A stretch of 46,921 nucleotides of DNA, taken from positions 1 through 46,921 of the forward strand of contig JAKBAR010000005.1 in NCBI GenBank assembly GCA_021808925.1. The letters run 5' to 3'. Position numbers and translations under genes: made by a program. A model generated the notes under the pieces. The model ran no database searches. It had not been told where the DNA came from and saw only the letters and a program-made list of their open reading frames with translations. Every line of letters starts with the position of its first letter. Within the stretch, counting starts at the first letter, position 1. Source of the stretch: Pseudomonadota bacterium (lineage in GTDB: Bacteria; Pseudomonadota; Alphaproteobacteria; Paracaedibacterales; JAKBAR01). Shown here in pieces: positions 34,823-43,842 of this stretch.

Positions 34823-35650
34823 TTAGTTAATACTTACTTTTCCATATTTTTTCGTTCTTTTTTGGCATTCCTTTATAAAGGGTATTTTGCTTGTGTATTT
34901 TTTCTTAAAATCCTCGTCGTCTTTAAGTTCTTCATAAAAAGCATTATAAATCTCAAATTCTGTCTTAGCGCCATTTTGAAAAATTGTGTTAAATCCAAAA
35001 TAGAGTAAATCATTTTTCTCATTTTTGCCGATGCACACGACGTTCTCGCCCTGGGAAGTGCCATTTTCTTTTATATTAAGATAGTCCTCAATATTGGCAA
35101 TGTAGACAAAATCACCGATCTTGGGTTCATTCCGATAGGAGAGGCTGAGGCTGTTGTTAATATAGTCAAGACCAAGTTCTCCCGCTAAAATCTCAAAAAG
35201 AATGCCAGAATTAACGCCGTCTGTGCAAAGTTCTTTATTTTTTTCAAGGATATCTCCAAGGTATTTTTGAAACTTCTTTGTGCCCATCGTCTCTCCTTGC
35301 ACGAGCACATTTAGAATTTTTGAAAAAAGCCCACATTCTCCCTTAATTGTTGTTTTCGGAAGCTTTTCAAGGGCTGTGGTATAATCAGAAATTTTGTTCT
35401 CCCCTGTATAAACAAGCGTGTGGACAACGGTTTCTTTGTTATCTTTTTCATGAATAACAATTTGTAATTCGAAGTCAGAAGAGTCAATCTCACGTTCCTT
35501 GGCAGTGGGCGTGATTGACCAATTTTTATGTATTTTCTTGCTATTGTTGTTAATGTAGTTAACAATTTTTGTTTGATTTTCGCTTAGATCATCTGAGGCC
35601 ATAAGTGTGGAGGAAAAAAGGGCGAGAGCAGTAAAAATATATTTGATCAT
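34823..35650 (-). CDS. Secreted protein resembling Tgl-type transglutaminase, histidine missing
   Basis: A 275-residue protein with a signal peptide (MIKYIFTALALFSSTLMAS) and AGGA before the ATG. Two segments recall the Bacillus spore transglutaminase Tgl. GECGLFSKILNVLV around Cys106 corresponds to the nucleophile region. IGDFVYIANIEDY followed by SQGENVVCIG, with Glu202, corresponds to the GDxxYFKNP...QGENVIDLG block. In Tgl the catalytic histidine lies 13 residues after that Glu in YGH. Here the aligned place reads YFGFN, with Phe220 where His is expected and a four-residue insertion. The match is from memory of the family and is tentative. Activity may be lost or changed. Confidence 0.55.
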   Translation of the reverse strand: MIKYIFTALALFSSTLMASDDLSENQTKIVNYINNNSKKIHKNWSITPTAKEREIDSSDFELQIVIHEKDNKETVVHTLVYTGENKISDYTTALEKLPKTTIKGECGLFSKILNVLVQGETMGTKKFQKYLGDILEKNKELCTDGVNSGILFEILAGELGLDYINNSLSLSYRNEPKIGDFVYIANIEDYLNIKENGTSQGENVVCIGKNEKNDLLYFGFNTIFQNGAKTEFEIYNAFYEELKDDEDFKKKYTSKIPFIKECQKRTKKYGKVSIN

Positions 35651-35726
35651 AATAAATCCTTATAGTGTTGAATGTTCTGAAAATATACTTTTTTAATAAT
35701 AGTACTTTCAATACTAAAATGATCGA

Positions 35727-37367
35727 TTAAATCCTTCGGGGATCATCTGAGTAGTGATTGTAAAGGCGTTCATCTGCGTCATCGGGAGCGGCGGCACCCT
35801 CAATAATCGTGGCGCGTAGCAAAATCACAAGCTCGACAATACTGTCTCCATCCACACGCTCTTTGACAAGTTCTCCAATCAAAGGTGCACGGCCCAGACC
35901 CGGAAGTTGTGCACGATCTTGAATAGAACGTGACTCCATAAGTCCGCCGAGAACGCCAATCTCACCGTTGGGGATGCGCAAAACTGAGTCAATTTCCCGC
36001 ACTTCAACAACGGGAATCAGAGAAGGAGGGGGCGGTGTTGTTGCAACGCCATTGGCCTGAGCATTTGTACTATACGCAATATCCACAGCAGGATCTCTCA
36101 CGGAACGTGTGAGTCTTGAGATTGTTGGGCGCAAGGATAAAATAACTTCGCCTGTATCCTCATCAATCGAGGGCTGTACGGACATGACAAGACCGATAGG
36201 AACCGTTTGGATATCAGAAGAAACATTAAAGCTCTCCCGTGCCACATTGGTATTGTATTGGTGATTGTAGTTGAGCCTAAAATAAACCTCGTTTTGGGCT
36301 ACCTTTAAAATAGCCGTTTGATTATTAAGCACCGTAAGTCTTGGGCTTGAAAGTGTTTTTGAGGCACCAAATTGCTCAATTGCTGTTAAAATAGCGCCAA
36401 AAGACTGTCCAATACCGCCAATTGTAATGACATCAGCCTGAGCATCTGTGGGGTTAAGAAAGCGCGCATTTTGTGCGATTGTTCCAAGGGGGGCATTAAA
36501 ACGCAAATCATGTGGGGTTGTTCGACCAATTTTTTGCCAATTAATGCCGCTACGGTATTGATCTGTAAGGGAGACCTCGATAACCTTTGCTTCAATAAGA
36601 ACTTGTGTGGTCGCGACTTTGCGCAAATGTTGGAGGTATTTTCGAATTTGACGATGCTGTTTTTCAGTTGTATAAATAGAGATAAGGCCCGCCTGTTTGT
36701 GGATAGAGAAATTACCACCACCTTCTTCGCGGTTGATGAGAATATGAAGATTCGCCTCAAGCTCCTTCCAAAAATCATTTTCATTGGACATACTCACCGA
36801 GCTATTCGATCCATTATCCCCAATGATGCTCCCCGTCTTTCTTGAGTTGGCAAAAACATCTGTGGCAATTGACACATGATTTTCTGTCGAACGTGAAAGA
36901 TTTAAAAATTGCACATTATAATTATGGGTATAGGGCGTGTCTTTTTCGATGCGCAAACTTTTGCCAATGACGCGGTAGCGCAAATTTAAAAGTTCGCACA
37001 GCTGATCAATGACATCAATAAAAGGTTGTGAGGTTGCTTGAAAAACAATTTTATCATCAATCTTGGGATCCATTTGGAGGTCAACTCCGATTTGACGCGC
37101 GGCCTCTGGAAAAACCTGTTTAATGGACACACCTTCTGTTAAAGAGAGTGAAATCGGGCGCTTATAAATATCGGGAATGGGTTGCTTTTGCGGTTTTGCT
37201 TTCGGTGGAGATTTAGGGGGGAGGGGCTCTTCTGCTGATTTTTCTACAGGTTTGCGGATCTCATCAAGGGTTGTGTGATCATATTCTTTTTGATCCCATG
37301 GAGCTTTCCCATGGCGACACGCGTATAAAAAAATAAAAAGAACCAGAAAAAAACGCACAAACATCAC
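35727..37367 (-). CDS. Secretin (type II/IV pilus MshL/PilQ-like) lipoprotein
   Basis: A 546-residue secretin. It has a short lipoprotein-like signal peptide (FLVLFIFLYAC), a Pro/Lys-rich linker, an N-terminal STN-like domain (SLSLTEGVSIKQVF to LRYRVIGKSLRIEKDT), N1-type ring domains and a C-terminal secretin barrel (about residues 265-530) with EVREIDSVLRIPNGEIGVLGGLM. Secretins form outer-membrane rings for pili or type II export. The layout is closest to MshL-type pilus secretins. No pilin, ATPase or other pilus gene is adjacent, so it stands alone here. Confidence 0.9.
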   Translation of the reverse strand: MMFVRFFLVLFIFLYACRHGKAPWDQKEYDHTTLDEIRKPVEKSAEEPLPPKSPPKAKPQKQPIPDIYKRPISLSLTEGVSIKQVFPEAARQIGVDLQMDPKIDDKIVFQATSQPFIDVIDQLCELLNLRYRVIGKSLRIEKDTPYTHNYNVQFLNLSRSTENHVSIATDVFANSRKTGSIIGDNGSNSSVSMSNENDFWKELEANLHILINREEGGGNFSIHKQAGLISIYTTEKQHRQIRKYLQHLRKVATTQVLIEAKVIEVSLTDQYRSGINWQKIGRTTPHDLRFNAPLGTIAQNARFLNPTDAQADVITIGGIGQSFGAILTAIEQFGASKTLSSPRLTVLNNQTAILKVAQNEVYFRLNYNHQYNTNVARESFNVSSDIQTVPIGLVMSVQPSIDEDTGEVILSLRPTISRLTRSVRDPAVDIAYSTNAQANGVATTPPPPSLIPVVEVREIDSVLRIPNGEIGVLGGLMESRSIQDRAQLPGLGRAPLIGELVKERVDGDSIVELVILLRATIIEGAAAPDDADERLYNHYSDDPRRI

Positions 37368-37446
37368 AAAATTTATAGCGATATTCTTTGAGCGTAAAGG
37401 GCTGGAGGGGGAAAATCTATAAAATTTTTTCTAATGGCGCGCATAA

Positions 37447-37476
37447 AAAAACCAGATCGATAAAGACCTGGTTTTT
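37447..37476. terminator. Terminator of rpmG
   Basis: AAAAACCAGATC pairs with GACCTGGTTTTT with one mismatch and a 6-base loop. T runs exist on both strands. It separates rpmG from the secretin gene. Confidence 0.75.
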
Positions 37477-37500
37477 GTAGTCTAAAGCAAGATTTGCTTT

Positions 37501-37668
37501 TTACTTAATTTTTGTCTCAACAAACTCAACATGCTTGCGTACAACAGGGTCATATTTGCTAAGCTTAAGTTTCTCGGGTTTTTTACGAGGATTTTTCTTT
37601 GTGACATAGAAATATCCCGTATCCGCAGAGCTTAAAAGCTTAATTTTAATAACAGCAGACTTTGCCAT
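37501..37668 (-). CDS. rpmG: 50S ribosomal protein L33
   Basis: A 55-residue protein of the bL33 family: [20 protein letters not shown], then [20 protein letters not shown] and a C-terminal [13 protein letters not shown]. It has no cysteines, so it is the zinc-independent form. GGAG lies eight bases before the ATG. It is flanked by a terminator and is apparently monocistronic. Confidence 0.96.
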   Translation of the reverse strand: MAKSAVIKIKLLSSADTGYFYVTKKNPRKKPEKLKLSKYDPVVRKHVEFVETKIK

Positions 37669-37776
37669 AACATGGCTCCAAAATAATGATAATGTACATA
37701 CTACTAGACTTAAAATGGCCGAAAGTCAAGAAAAATCTCCCCCTTTTTCTTTTTACCAGAAGAAAGGGGGCGGATA

Positions 37777-39204
37777 TTAAGAGGCAAAAGAACGTTTTGC
37801 GGGACGCCTTTCATTTGAGGGTTTTGCAAAACTTTTTCTGATCGCCGCATCTTTAAAGCCACCGCTACGCTTTGATCTCCCTTCTTCTCTTGGGGGATTT
37901 TTCTTTTTAGGGGGTGCATAGCTTTCGCCGTTGTTCTCCCTTGCGGCTGTTTTAGAGGATGCACTTCGTTTAAATTCACTGCCGCCGCGATGTGATTTCG
38001 GGTGAGAAAATCGTCCCTCAGCCCGTGGTTTGTGCGCATTTCCTTCACCAGGGCCGCGGCGACGCACACCACCATTTTTTTTGTTTTTATTCGCTGGAGA
38101 AGGCCTTGAGTCATCAATAAAATTAGGATCAATGAGTCGGCAAATGTCGCGCCAACGCCCACGATCAGCGGGTGTAATAAGGTTCACGGCCGTTCCTTCA
38201 GCTCCGGCACGCCCTGTGCGACCAATACGGTGAATATAATCTTCGGGGCACTGAGGGAGGTCAAAATTCACAACGCATTCGATGTGAGGAATATCAAGGC
38301 CGCGTGCCGCAACGTCAGTGGCGACAAGAATACGATTTTTCCCATTGCGGAAATGTTTAATCACATTGTCGCGCTTGTTTTGGCGAAGATCACCATTAAT
38401 CGCATCCGCTGTATGGCCCGTTTCTCTCAGCTTTTTAGCAAGTTTTTCCGTTGCAAACTTTGTTTTTACAAACACCACAAAGGATCCATGCACAAGCCCC
38501 AGTTGCTTTTCAAGACAATCATATTTCTCGGCGTCAGTTGTATTAATAATAATCTGTTTGATTTTCTCAATAGGCGCTGTTGTTGAGCCCACACTAATGC
38601 GCACAGGATCATTTAGATATTTTTGCGCCATTTTTACGATGCTATCGGCCATTGTTGCCGAAAACATGAGTGTTTGACGGTTTTTAGGGAGGCACTTAAC
38701 GATGCGCTCAAGCTGAACGGAAAACCCCATATCAAGCATACGATCTGTTTCATCGAGGACAAGGAATTTCGTATGATCAAGCTTAAGTGTCCCGCGTTCG
38801 AGGTGGTCATTCACACGGCCAGGTGTCCCCACAATAAGGCGAGGTTTCGCGTGAAGATCCCGCAACTGGCGCGGCATAGGCTCACCTCCAATGAGGAGCG
38901 CACTTTTAATGACGGATTTACGTCCAAGAAGTTTTTTCAGTGTATCGAGCACCTGTGTGGCCAGCTCACGTGTGGGAAGCAAAACAACAGCAGATCCTGT
39001 GGGTGAGTTCAATAAATAAGAAACAAGGGGGATACCAAAAGCGGCTGTTTTTCCTGTTCCTGTTTGTGCAGATCCTAAAATATCTTTGCCTTGAAGGGCG
39101 AGGGGGATTGTTTCGGCTTGGATAGGCGTTGGGACCTTAAAATTCATGTGTTCAAGGCAATGCATTAACGACTCAGGTAAACCGAGGGATTTAAAATTTT
39201 CCAT
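37777..39204 (-). CDS. DEAD-box-family RNA helicase (DETD variant)
   Basis: A 475-residue helicase. Q motif PTPIQ, motif I AQTGTGKT, Ia PTRELA, Ib GTPGR, motif II VLDETD (Thr in place of Ala), motif III SAT, motif VI HRIGRTGRAG. After residue about 365 there is a basic, Arg/Lys/Ser/Gly-rich tail (about 110 residues) that probably binds RNA. Cytoplasmic, unwinding RNA during ribosome assembly or decay, RhlE/DeaD-like. The cold-shock gene next to it on the same strand suggests a shared cold-adaptation role (inference). Confidence 0.93.
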   Translation of the reverse strand: MENFKSLGLPESLMHCLEHMNFKVPTPIQAETIPLALQGKDILGSAQTGTGKTAAFGIPLVSYLLNSPTGSAVVLLPTRELATQVLDTLKKLLGRKSVIKSALLIGGEPMPRQLRDLHAKPRLIVGTPGRVNDHLERGTLKLDHTKFLVLDETDRMLDMGFSVQLERIVKCLPKNRQTLMFSATMADSIVKMAQKYLNDPVRISVGSTTAPIEKIKQIIINTTDAEKYDCLEKQLGLVHGSFVVFVKTKFATEKLAKKLRETGHTADAINGDLRQNKRDNVIKHFRNGKNRILVATDVAARGLDIPHIECVVNFDLPQCPEDYIHRIGRTGRAGAEGTAVNLITPADRGRWRDICRLIDPNFIDDSRPSPANKNKKNGGVRRRGPGEGNAHKPRAEGRFSHPKSHRGGSEFKRSASSKTAARENNGESYAPPKKKNPPREEGRSKRSGGFKDAAIRKSFAKPSNERRPAKRSFAS

Positions 39205-39370
39205 GGGAGCTTTCTCTAAAATTATATATAAAAAAAGAGGAAGCTTACCCTGATTTAACGGTAGAAGCTTGCCTCTAAGTGCAAAGATTTGTGTTTTAAT
39301 ATTTCATCAAAAACAAACCCTTGAGCTAAGTCTATAGCTTATATAATGATTTTTGTGATCATTTCAAGAC

Positions 39371-39574
39371 TTAAATTAATTTGATGTTAACAGCTGATGC
39401 CTTACCTTTGTTGGTAGCGACTTCATAGCTAACCCGTTGACCTTCGTTCAATGTGGAAATTTCCGCGCGTTCTAATGCACTAATGTGAATAAAAACGTCG
39501 GCGCCACCTTGCTCCGGTTGAATAAAACCATAACCTTTTGTGGGGTTAAACCATTTGACAATACCAGTTGTCAT
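39371..39574 (-). CDS. cspA: Cold-shock protein, CspA family
   Basis: A 67-residue single cold-shock domain with RNP1 KGYGFI and RNP2 VFIHIS. It starts MTTGIVKWFNPTKGYGFIQP. AGGAG lies six bases before the ATG. It binds single-stranded RNA/DNA and melts RNA structure. The 5' region is long and unencoded, as in other cspA genes. Confidence 0.96.
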   Translation of the reverse strand: MTTGIVKWFNPTKGYGFIQPEQGGADVFIHISALERAEISTLNEGQRVSYEVATNKGKASAVNIKLI

Positions 39575-39879
39575 CTTTTTCTCCTATAAGACTTCAGTGT
39601 TAAAACTGTCCTAAGACAGCCGTTTGAGCTCCTTGGCCAAAAGCAAGTGAACCATCCTAAAAAAGCTATGTCAAAAACACGCTAAGATTAAGAGGGGTAG
39701 GCCTGCCTTAATTCTAGAGGAAATCACTGAGGACTTGTGTACTAACACACTAAAGAGATTAAAAACAAACACGGGCACATTGCAAAGCAAAAAACTCATA
39801 CCACTTATCATGATGAAGGAAAATACAAAAAAGTCAAGGGATTTTATCTGTTTTAAAATATATTTTAGTAAAAAAAAGA
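39575..39879 (-). promoter_or_regulatory. Long 5' leader region of cspA with stem-loop
   Basis: The 305 bases between cspA and pgeF hold no convincing gene. An open frame of 79 codons (39671-39910) overlaps pgeF and lacks family features. On the minus strand a perfect stem CTGTC-TTAG-GACAG occurs about 31 bases before the cspA start (39606-39619), and a TTGACT lies near 39831-39836. A structured, temperature-responsive leader is plausible by analogy with other cspA genes but is not shown. Confidence 0.4.
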
Positions 39880-40695
39880 CTACCTCAGCATAATACAGCT
39901 TGCTTGACATCCCATAGAGGGCTCTCCCCGTAGGGTTTTGCGCCTGTAACTAAAAAAAAGCGTCTCGTCCTCAAAGGTATTATAAGGGAGAGTATCAATG
40001 TTTTTAATGTTCTCTTGCTGAAGCATAAAAGCAACAAGTTTGGGTAAGTTAAAGAAATAGTGACCTTCTTTTGCGGGATTTTTTCTAAAAAAAGTATCAA
40101 ACGAGCTTTTGCGTGAGAGTGAAGCGTTCTCTTTGAAATAGTGATAAAATTCTGGCCCCACTTCATAGGCATTTTGTTGAATGCAAGGGCCAATCGCCGC
40201 CACAATGTCAGTGGCGCCTTTGTCGCGCATAAGCGTTAGTGTGTTGGCAATGACACCCGCAAACGTTCCCTTCCAGCCCGCATGAACGGCCGCAATAATG
40301 GGTTTTTTGGTATCAGAAAGCAAAACGGGGACACAGTCTGCTGTAATAATGCTCAGCACCAGCCCCGGTGTTGTTGTCACAAGGGCATCCGCCTCGGGGC
40401 CTTTCTCAAAGGGTTTGTCTGCAAACATAACGACAGATGTATGCTTTTGATCCAAACCCACCCAGTGATAGCTGTTATTGGAATGAGAGGGGTGGTGTTT
40501 AAAATATGTTAGAACGCGTTGGCGATTTTCAAGAACAGCGGATTTTACGTCCCCGTTTTCTGTGCTTTTGCAGTTAAGAGAAGCATAATATCCCTCGCTC
40601 ACGCCACCTTGGCGTGTAAAAAAACCATGGAGGACCCCAGGAATTTTGGTTAATTCCTGGGATATCAAAGGAGTGGGCGCTGCACGACTTTTCAA
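39880..40695 (-). CDS. pgeF: Peptidoglycan editing factor PgeF (YfiH/laccase-domain family)
   Basis: A 271-residue protein of the YfiH/DUF152 family. Metal-site motifs are visible: LNCKSTENGD, ITADCVPVLL (Cys), AAVHAGWKGT (His) and GPCIQQNAYEVG. In E. coli PgeF removes wrongly incorporated residues from UDP-MurNAc peptides, keeping peptidoglycan composition correct. Other members act on adenosine. It is the last gene of a minus-strand unit with the phasin, a histidine kinase and a polytopic membrane protein. Spacing to the phasin is seven bases. Confidence 0.9.
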   Translation of the reverse strand: MKSRAAPTPLISQELTKIPGVLHGFFTRQGGVSEGYYASLNCKSTENGDVKSAVLENRQRVLTYFKHHPSHSNNSYHWVGLDQKHTSVVMFADKPFEKGPEADALVTTTPGLVLSIITADCVPVLLSDTKKPIIAAVHAGWKGTFAGVIANTLTLMRDKGATDIVAAIGPCIQQNAYEVGPEFYHYFKENASLSRKSSFDTFFRKNPAKEGHYFFNLPKLVAFMLQQENIKNIDTLPYNTFEDETLFFSYRRKTLRGEPSMGCQASCIMLR

Positions 40696-40702
40696 GCGAT
40701 GA

Positions 40703-41119
40703 TTAGTGATGTTTTGACGATTTTTTCTCAGCAGCTTTTTTCATGTGTTCAGTCACTTGACCCTTCATTTTTTCATACAATTCCTTGTGAGATTCACTTA
40801 GTTTGCTCGCAACAGTCATGCCATGATCAACGCTTTGAGTCATATGATTTTTGAGGCTTTCTGCATTTTTCTTGAAGGTTTCCTGCGTCATGCCACCGGC
40901 CATAGCATCCTTCATCATCGACGCAAGATTGTCAAAGGATTGTTTAATATATTGCTGTTGCATTTGAGAAACAGAGCGCATCACTTCCATAGCTTTTTTG
41001 CTCATGTCATTAAATGCTTCGATGTTTTTGCGTTGATTTTCAATCATAGTATCACGGTCCATTCCCATATTTTTCATTGCAGATGTTAAAAATTCAAAAG
41101 GATTTTGTCGTCCAGCCAT
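40703..41119 (-). CDS. Phasin family protein
   Basis: From the ATG at 41119, with AGGAG eight bases upstream, the protein has 138 residues. An ATG at 41146 would add nine residues that translate the ribosome-binding site. It is Met-, Lys- and Gln-rich and helical (RKNIEAFNDMSKKAMEVMRS; QMQQQYIKQSFDNLASMMKD), matching the phasin_2-type domain that coats polyhydroxyalkanoate granules. No PHA synthase is in this window, so a granule role is inferred from family only. Confidence 0.85.
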   Translation of the reverse strand: MAGRQNPFEFLTSAMKNMGMDRDTMIENQRKNIEAFNDMSKKAMEVMRSVSQMQQQYIKQSFDNLASMMKDAMAGGMTQETFKKNAESLKNHMTQSVDHGMTVASKLSESHKELYEKMKGQVTEHMKKAAEKKSSKHH

Positions 41120-41155
41120 TGATAATACTCCTTTGTTACAGTTCATCCCCCACCC

Positions 41156-42478
41156 TTAAAGTGGTATCCTTAAACGCACACGAAGCCCCCCAAGAGGTGA
41201 TGTGTCAAGTGTAACACGACCACCGTGATGGTGTATAGCGTCTCTGACAATGGTAAGACCAAGCCCCACACCCCCTGTTTCGGAATTGCGCGCTTCGTCT
41301 AACCGTATGAAAGGCTTGAAAACGGCATTCCTTTTTTCAAGGGGAATCCCAGGCCCATCATCATCGACATCAATCTCAATAAAGTGCCCCTTGAGGCGCA
41401 TACTGAGCTGTGCTTCTTTGGCGTACTTCTGAGAGTTTAACAGGACATTCGTTAAGCAACGGTTAAGAAGTTGGGGTTTTATCATTATTTTTTGATCAAA
41501 AAGTGATTTTATTGTAAGAAATTGTGGATAATGGTGTTGAAAGTCATTGGCGATCTCCTCAATAAAATCTTTGAGGTTTACCTCCACCGAGGGCTCTTCC
41601 ATAGCACCACGGGCAAAATCTAAAAACCCTTGTGTCATTTGTGTCATTTGATCTACATCTTCTTGAAGATTTTGTTGGTCTTCTGAGGCGGGCATAAGTG
41701 CAAGCCGGAGTTTCATGCGTGTAAGAGGTGTGCGCAGATCATGGGAGACACCGGCAAGTTGCTGTGTGCGTTCCTCGACGAATCTTAAAATACGAAGACG
41801 CATTTGATTAAAGGCTTTTGCAGCTTTGCGCACCTCAAGGGCTCCTTCTGGTTTAAAGGCAATAATCTCATGCCCCTTTCCAAAGCGCTCTGCCGCATCT
41901 GCTAGTTTACGAATAGGTTTAATTTGATTGCGCATAAAAAGAATAGCCACGAGAAAAAGCAAGACTGCAGAGGCTGTTGTCCAAATTAAGACAAGGTATG
42001 TTGTTTTGCTAAAAAGACGTTTGCGCAGTGTTTCCACTTTCAAAACGCCATCACTTAGCTGCACATCCACATAAATATAGTCTTTGTCCATTCGAAAAAA
42101 ATAAGGGTGATTAAGCTGCTCGGAAAGAGCATGATTAAGATGTTCATAAAGCCATGTTTCTTTCGCCTGCCCCGTTTCTTTAAGAATTGCTTTTTTGTCA
42201 AAATGAATGCTGAGGCTTAGGTGTTTTGAGGCGAGAGCGGATACTTGTTTGATTGACTTTCCATCTTCTACCATATGGCTTACAAGGGCAATATCACCCG
42301 CAATCGTGTGCGAAAGAAGGCGAATAATAGTGTCTGTATGACGATCGAAAAAAATATAGCTCAGAACAATTTGAACAAGAATCAGGGGAACTAAAAGAAT
42401 GATTGTAAAACGCCCCAAAAGGCTCCTGGGTAAAAAGCGTTTTATCCATTGAAAGGGGCGGGGGACAATGTGTTGCAT
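41156..42478 (-). CDS. Sensor histidine kinase, EnvZ-like
   Basis: A 440-residue inner-membrane kinase. The first membrane helix is at about 20-44 and the second at about 155-178, with a short periplasmic sensor of about 110 residues between. A HAMP domain follows, then HisKA with the phosphoacceptor in GVSHDLRTPLTRMK, the N box LLNSQKYA, G1 DDGPGIP and G2 GGVGLGL. This is the EnvZ-type architecture. No response-regulator gene is adjacent. It starts four bases before the end of the upstream membrane-protein gene's spacer, so the two are coupled. Confidence 0.92.
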   Translation of the reverse strand: MQHIVPRPFQWIKRFLPRSLLGRFTIILLVPLILVQIVLSYIFFDRHTDTIIRLLSHTIAGDIALVSHMVEDGKSIKQVSALASKHLSLSIHFDKKAILKETGQAKETWLYEHLNHALSEQLNHPYFFRMDKDYIYVDVQLSDGVLKVETLRKRLFSKTTYLVLIWTTASAVLLFLVAILFMRNQIKPIRKLADAAERFGKGHEIIAFKPEGALEVRKAAKAFNQMRLRILRFVEERTQQLAGVSHDLRTPLTRMKLRLALMPASEDQQNLQEDVDQMTQMTQGFLDFARGAMEEPSVEVNLKDFIEEIANDFQHHYPQFLTIKSLFDQKIMIKPQLLNRCLTNVLLNSQKYAKEAQLSMRLKGHFIEIDVDDDGPGIPLEKRNAVFKPFIRLDEARNSETGGVGLGLTIVRDAIHHHGGRVTLDTSPLGGLRVRLRIPL

Positions 42479-42481
42479 CGC

Positions 42482-43837
42482 TTATGATCGTGAAACCTTC
42501 TGACGGAGAGTGCGCCAGCAGATATACGCAAAACCGTGGGAGGCGTGGATCAGAACAATACTCAGGTAAGTGTAACGTGGCGTGCCTGCCATAGAGCAAA
42601 ATAATAAAACGCTCACAAGTGCTAAGGCAATCGTATTCATAAAAAATAAAGGGATAGCCGCTATTTCCTCTCTCCTTTTTAAAAAGCTTATGACTGAGAG
42701 ACAAAAATAAATAACTCCTAAAAAAAGTGTAGCGATATGCGCAAGAAAAAGAGTCCCCGGAATGCGCGCTATACGTATCAGATTTTTTTCCAAAAGAGGG
42801 TTGCCCTCCGTATGCTGATGGATAAAGGACGTGATATGCTCAAAATCAGGAATAGAGAGCACAATGTAAGCAAGATTGCTTAAGCGATGGCGAAAATAAA
42901 TAAACGGGTGTTTTAAAACCTGATGCAGCCACGTATTGTAAAGGGCGCTGCGTTCGTCGTCGGTCTTTCCTTTTTGCAAAATAGGGTTTGTAAAAATCAT
43001 ATCGTCGACGCGCTGATGATTGAACCGCTGATGGAGTTCTTTCATTGAAAAAAGGTTTGTTTCATTCGCCTTTGGAAAAAGATTTTCATTCGTTCCCACA
43101 CTAATGGCAGCCAGATCATAAAGCTTAACAAACTGCCAGGAGTGATCAGGGGTGACCTTAGGTCCCATCCACAAGACGCCTGAGAGGATACTGTAAAAAA
43201 CAGCGGCGATGGCGATAAATGGGAAAACAAACCGCTTGAGCCCTTGGTAATCAGCCGCGTGCCACGCGATCCATACAAGGGCAATCGGCGCTAAAAATGC
43301 TGCTTGAAACTTCACAAGGGTGCCATAGGTGAGCAAAAGCAAAAGAATCAAAAGTGCAAAAATATTTATTTTTATTTTCTGAAGGCAGGCGTAAGCCATA
43401 AAGGAAAGGACGCCAAGATAAGCAAATGCACACCCCACGTCCTTCCAAATCATATTTTCATAGACCCATATATTTGGAATAAAAGGAATCAAAAGGACTA
43501 AGGGGCGCCAAGGATAGGGTCTAAGACTTTTGTAAAGATAAAAAACACTCCCCCACAAAAGGCTGAGGTGAAAGGTTAGCATCAGCCCCGGTCCTTTATA
43601 AAGGTAATCGAGCTGACGCCATAAAAAAGACATAATAAAGGGATGATGATCACTATACTGACCAGAAACCGCCATGGCGTATTGAACGTGGCTATCGGGT
43701 GTCATGCCGCCTGGCCACATAAACAAAAGCTGTATAAGAAAAAGAGACAATCCTATGAGAAAAAGGAGGGGAGGGGGAAGTCTTGTGAATGCGCTCAGCA
43801 CCAAGGTGCCTTTCTCAAATGTTAAAAACTTTGTCAA
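42482..43837 (-). CDS. Polytopic membrane protein, possible GT-C-type glycosyltransferase
   Basis: A 451-residue protein with about 10-11 hydrophobic segments. After the first helix there is a loop with acidic/histidine residues (GGMTPDSHVQYAMAVSG, then YSDHHPFIMSFLW), the position where GT-C glycosyltransferases carry their catalytic acid. A large external loop lies around residues 240-320. The exact family is not certain. It could modify a surface glycan or lipid. It heads the minus-strand unit that continues into the histidine kinase, phasin and pgeF, and lies just downstream of the 6S-like RNA. Confidence 0.6.
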   Translation of the reverse strand: MTKFLTFEKGTLVLSAFTRLPPPLLFLIGLSLFLIQLLFMWPGGMTPDSHVQYAMAVSGQYSDHHPFIMSFLWRQLDYLYKGPGLMLTFHLSLLWGSVFYLYKSLRPYPWRPLVLLIPFIPNIWVYENMIWKDVGCAFAYLGVLSFMAYACLQKIKINIFALLILLLLLTYGTLVKFQAAFLAPIALVWIAWHAADYQGLKRFVFPFIAIAAVFYSILSGVLWMGPKVTPDHSWQFVKLYDLAAISVGTNENLFPKANETNLFSMKELHQRFNHQRVDDMIFTNPILQKGKTDDERSALYNTWLHQVLKHPFIYFRHRLSNLAYIVLSIPDFEHITSFIHQHTEGNPLLEKNLIRIARIPGTLFLAHIATLFLGVIYFCLSVISFLKRREEIAAIPLFFMNTIALALVSVLLFCSMAGTPRYTYLSIVLIHASHGFAYICWRTLRQKVSRS

Positions 43838-43842
43838 AGGGT

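Noticed and set aside
39671-39910. 79-codon open frame on the minus strand upstream of cspA
   Set aside because: Overlaps the end of pgeF, has no ribosome-binding site or family features. Better read as the cspA leader.
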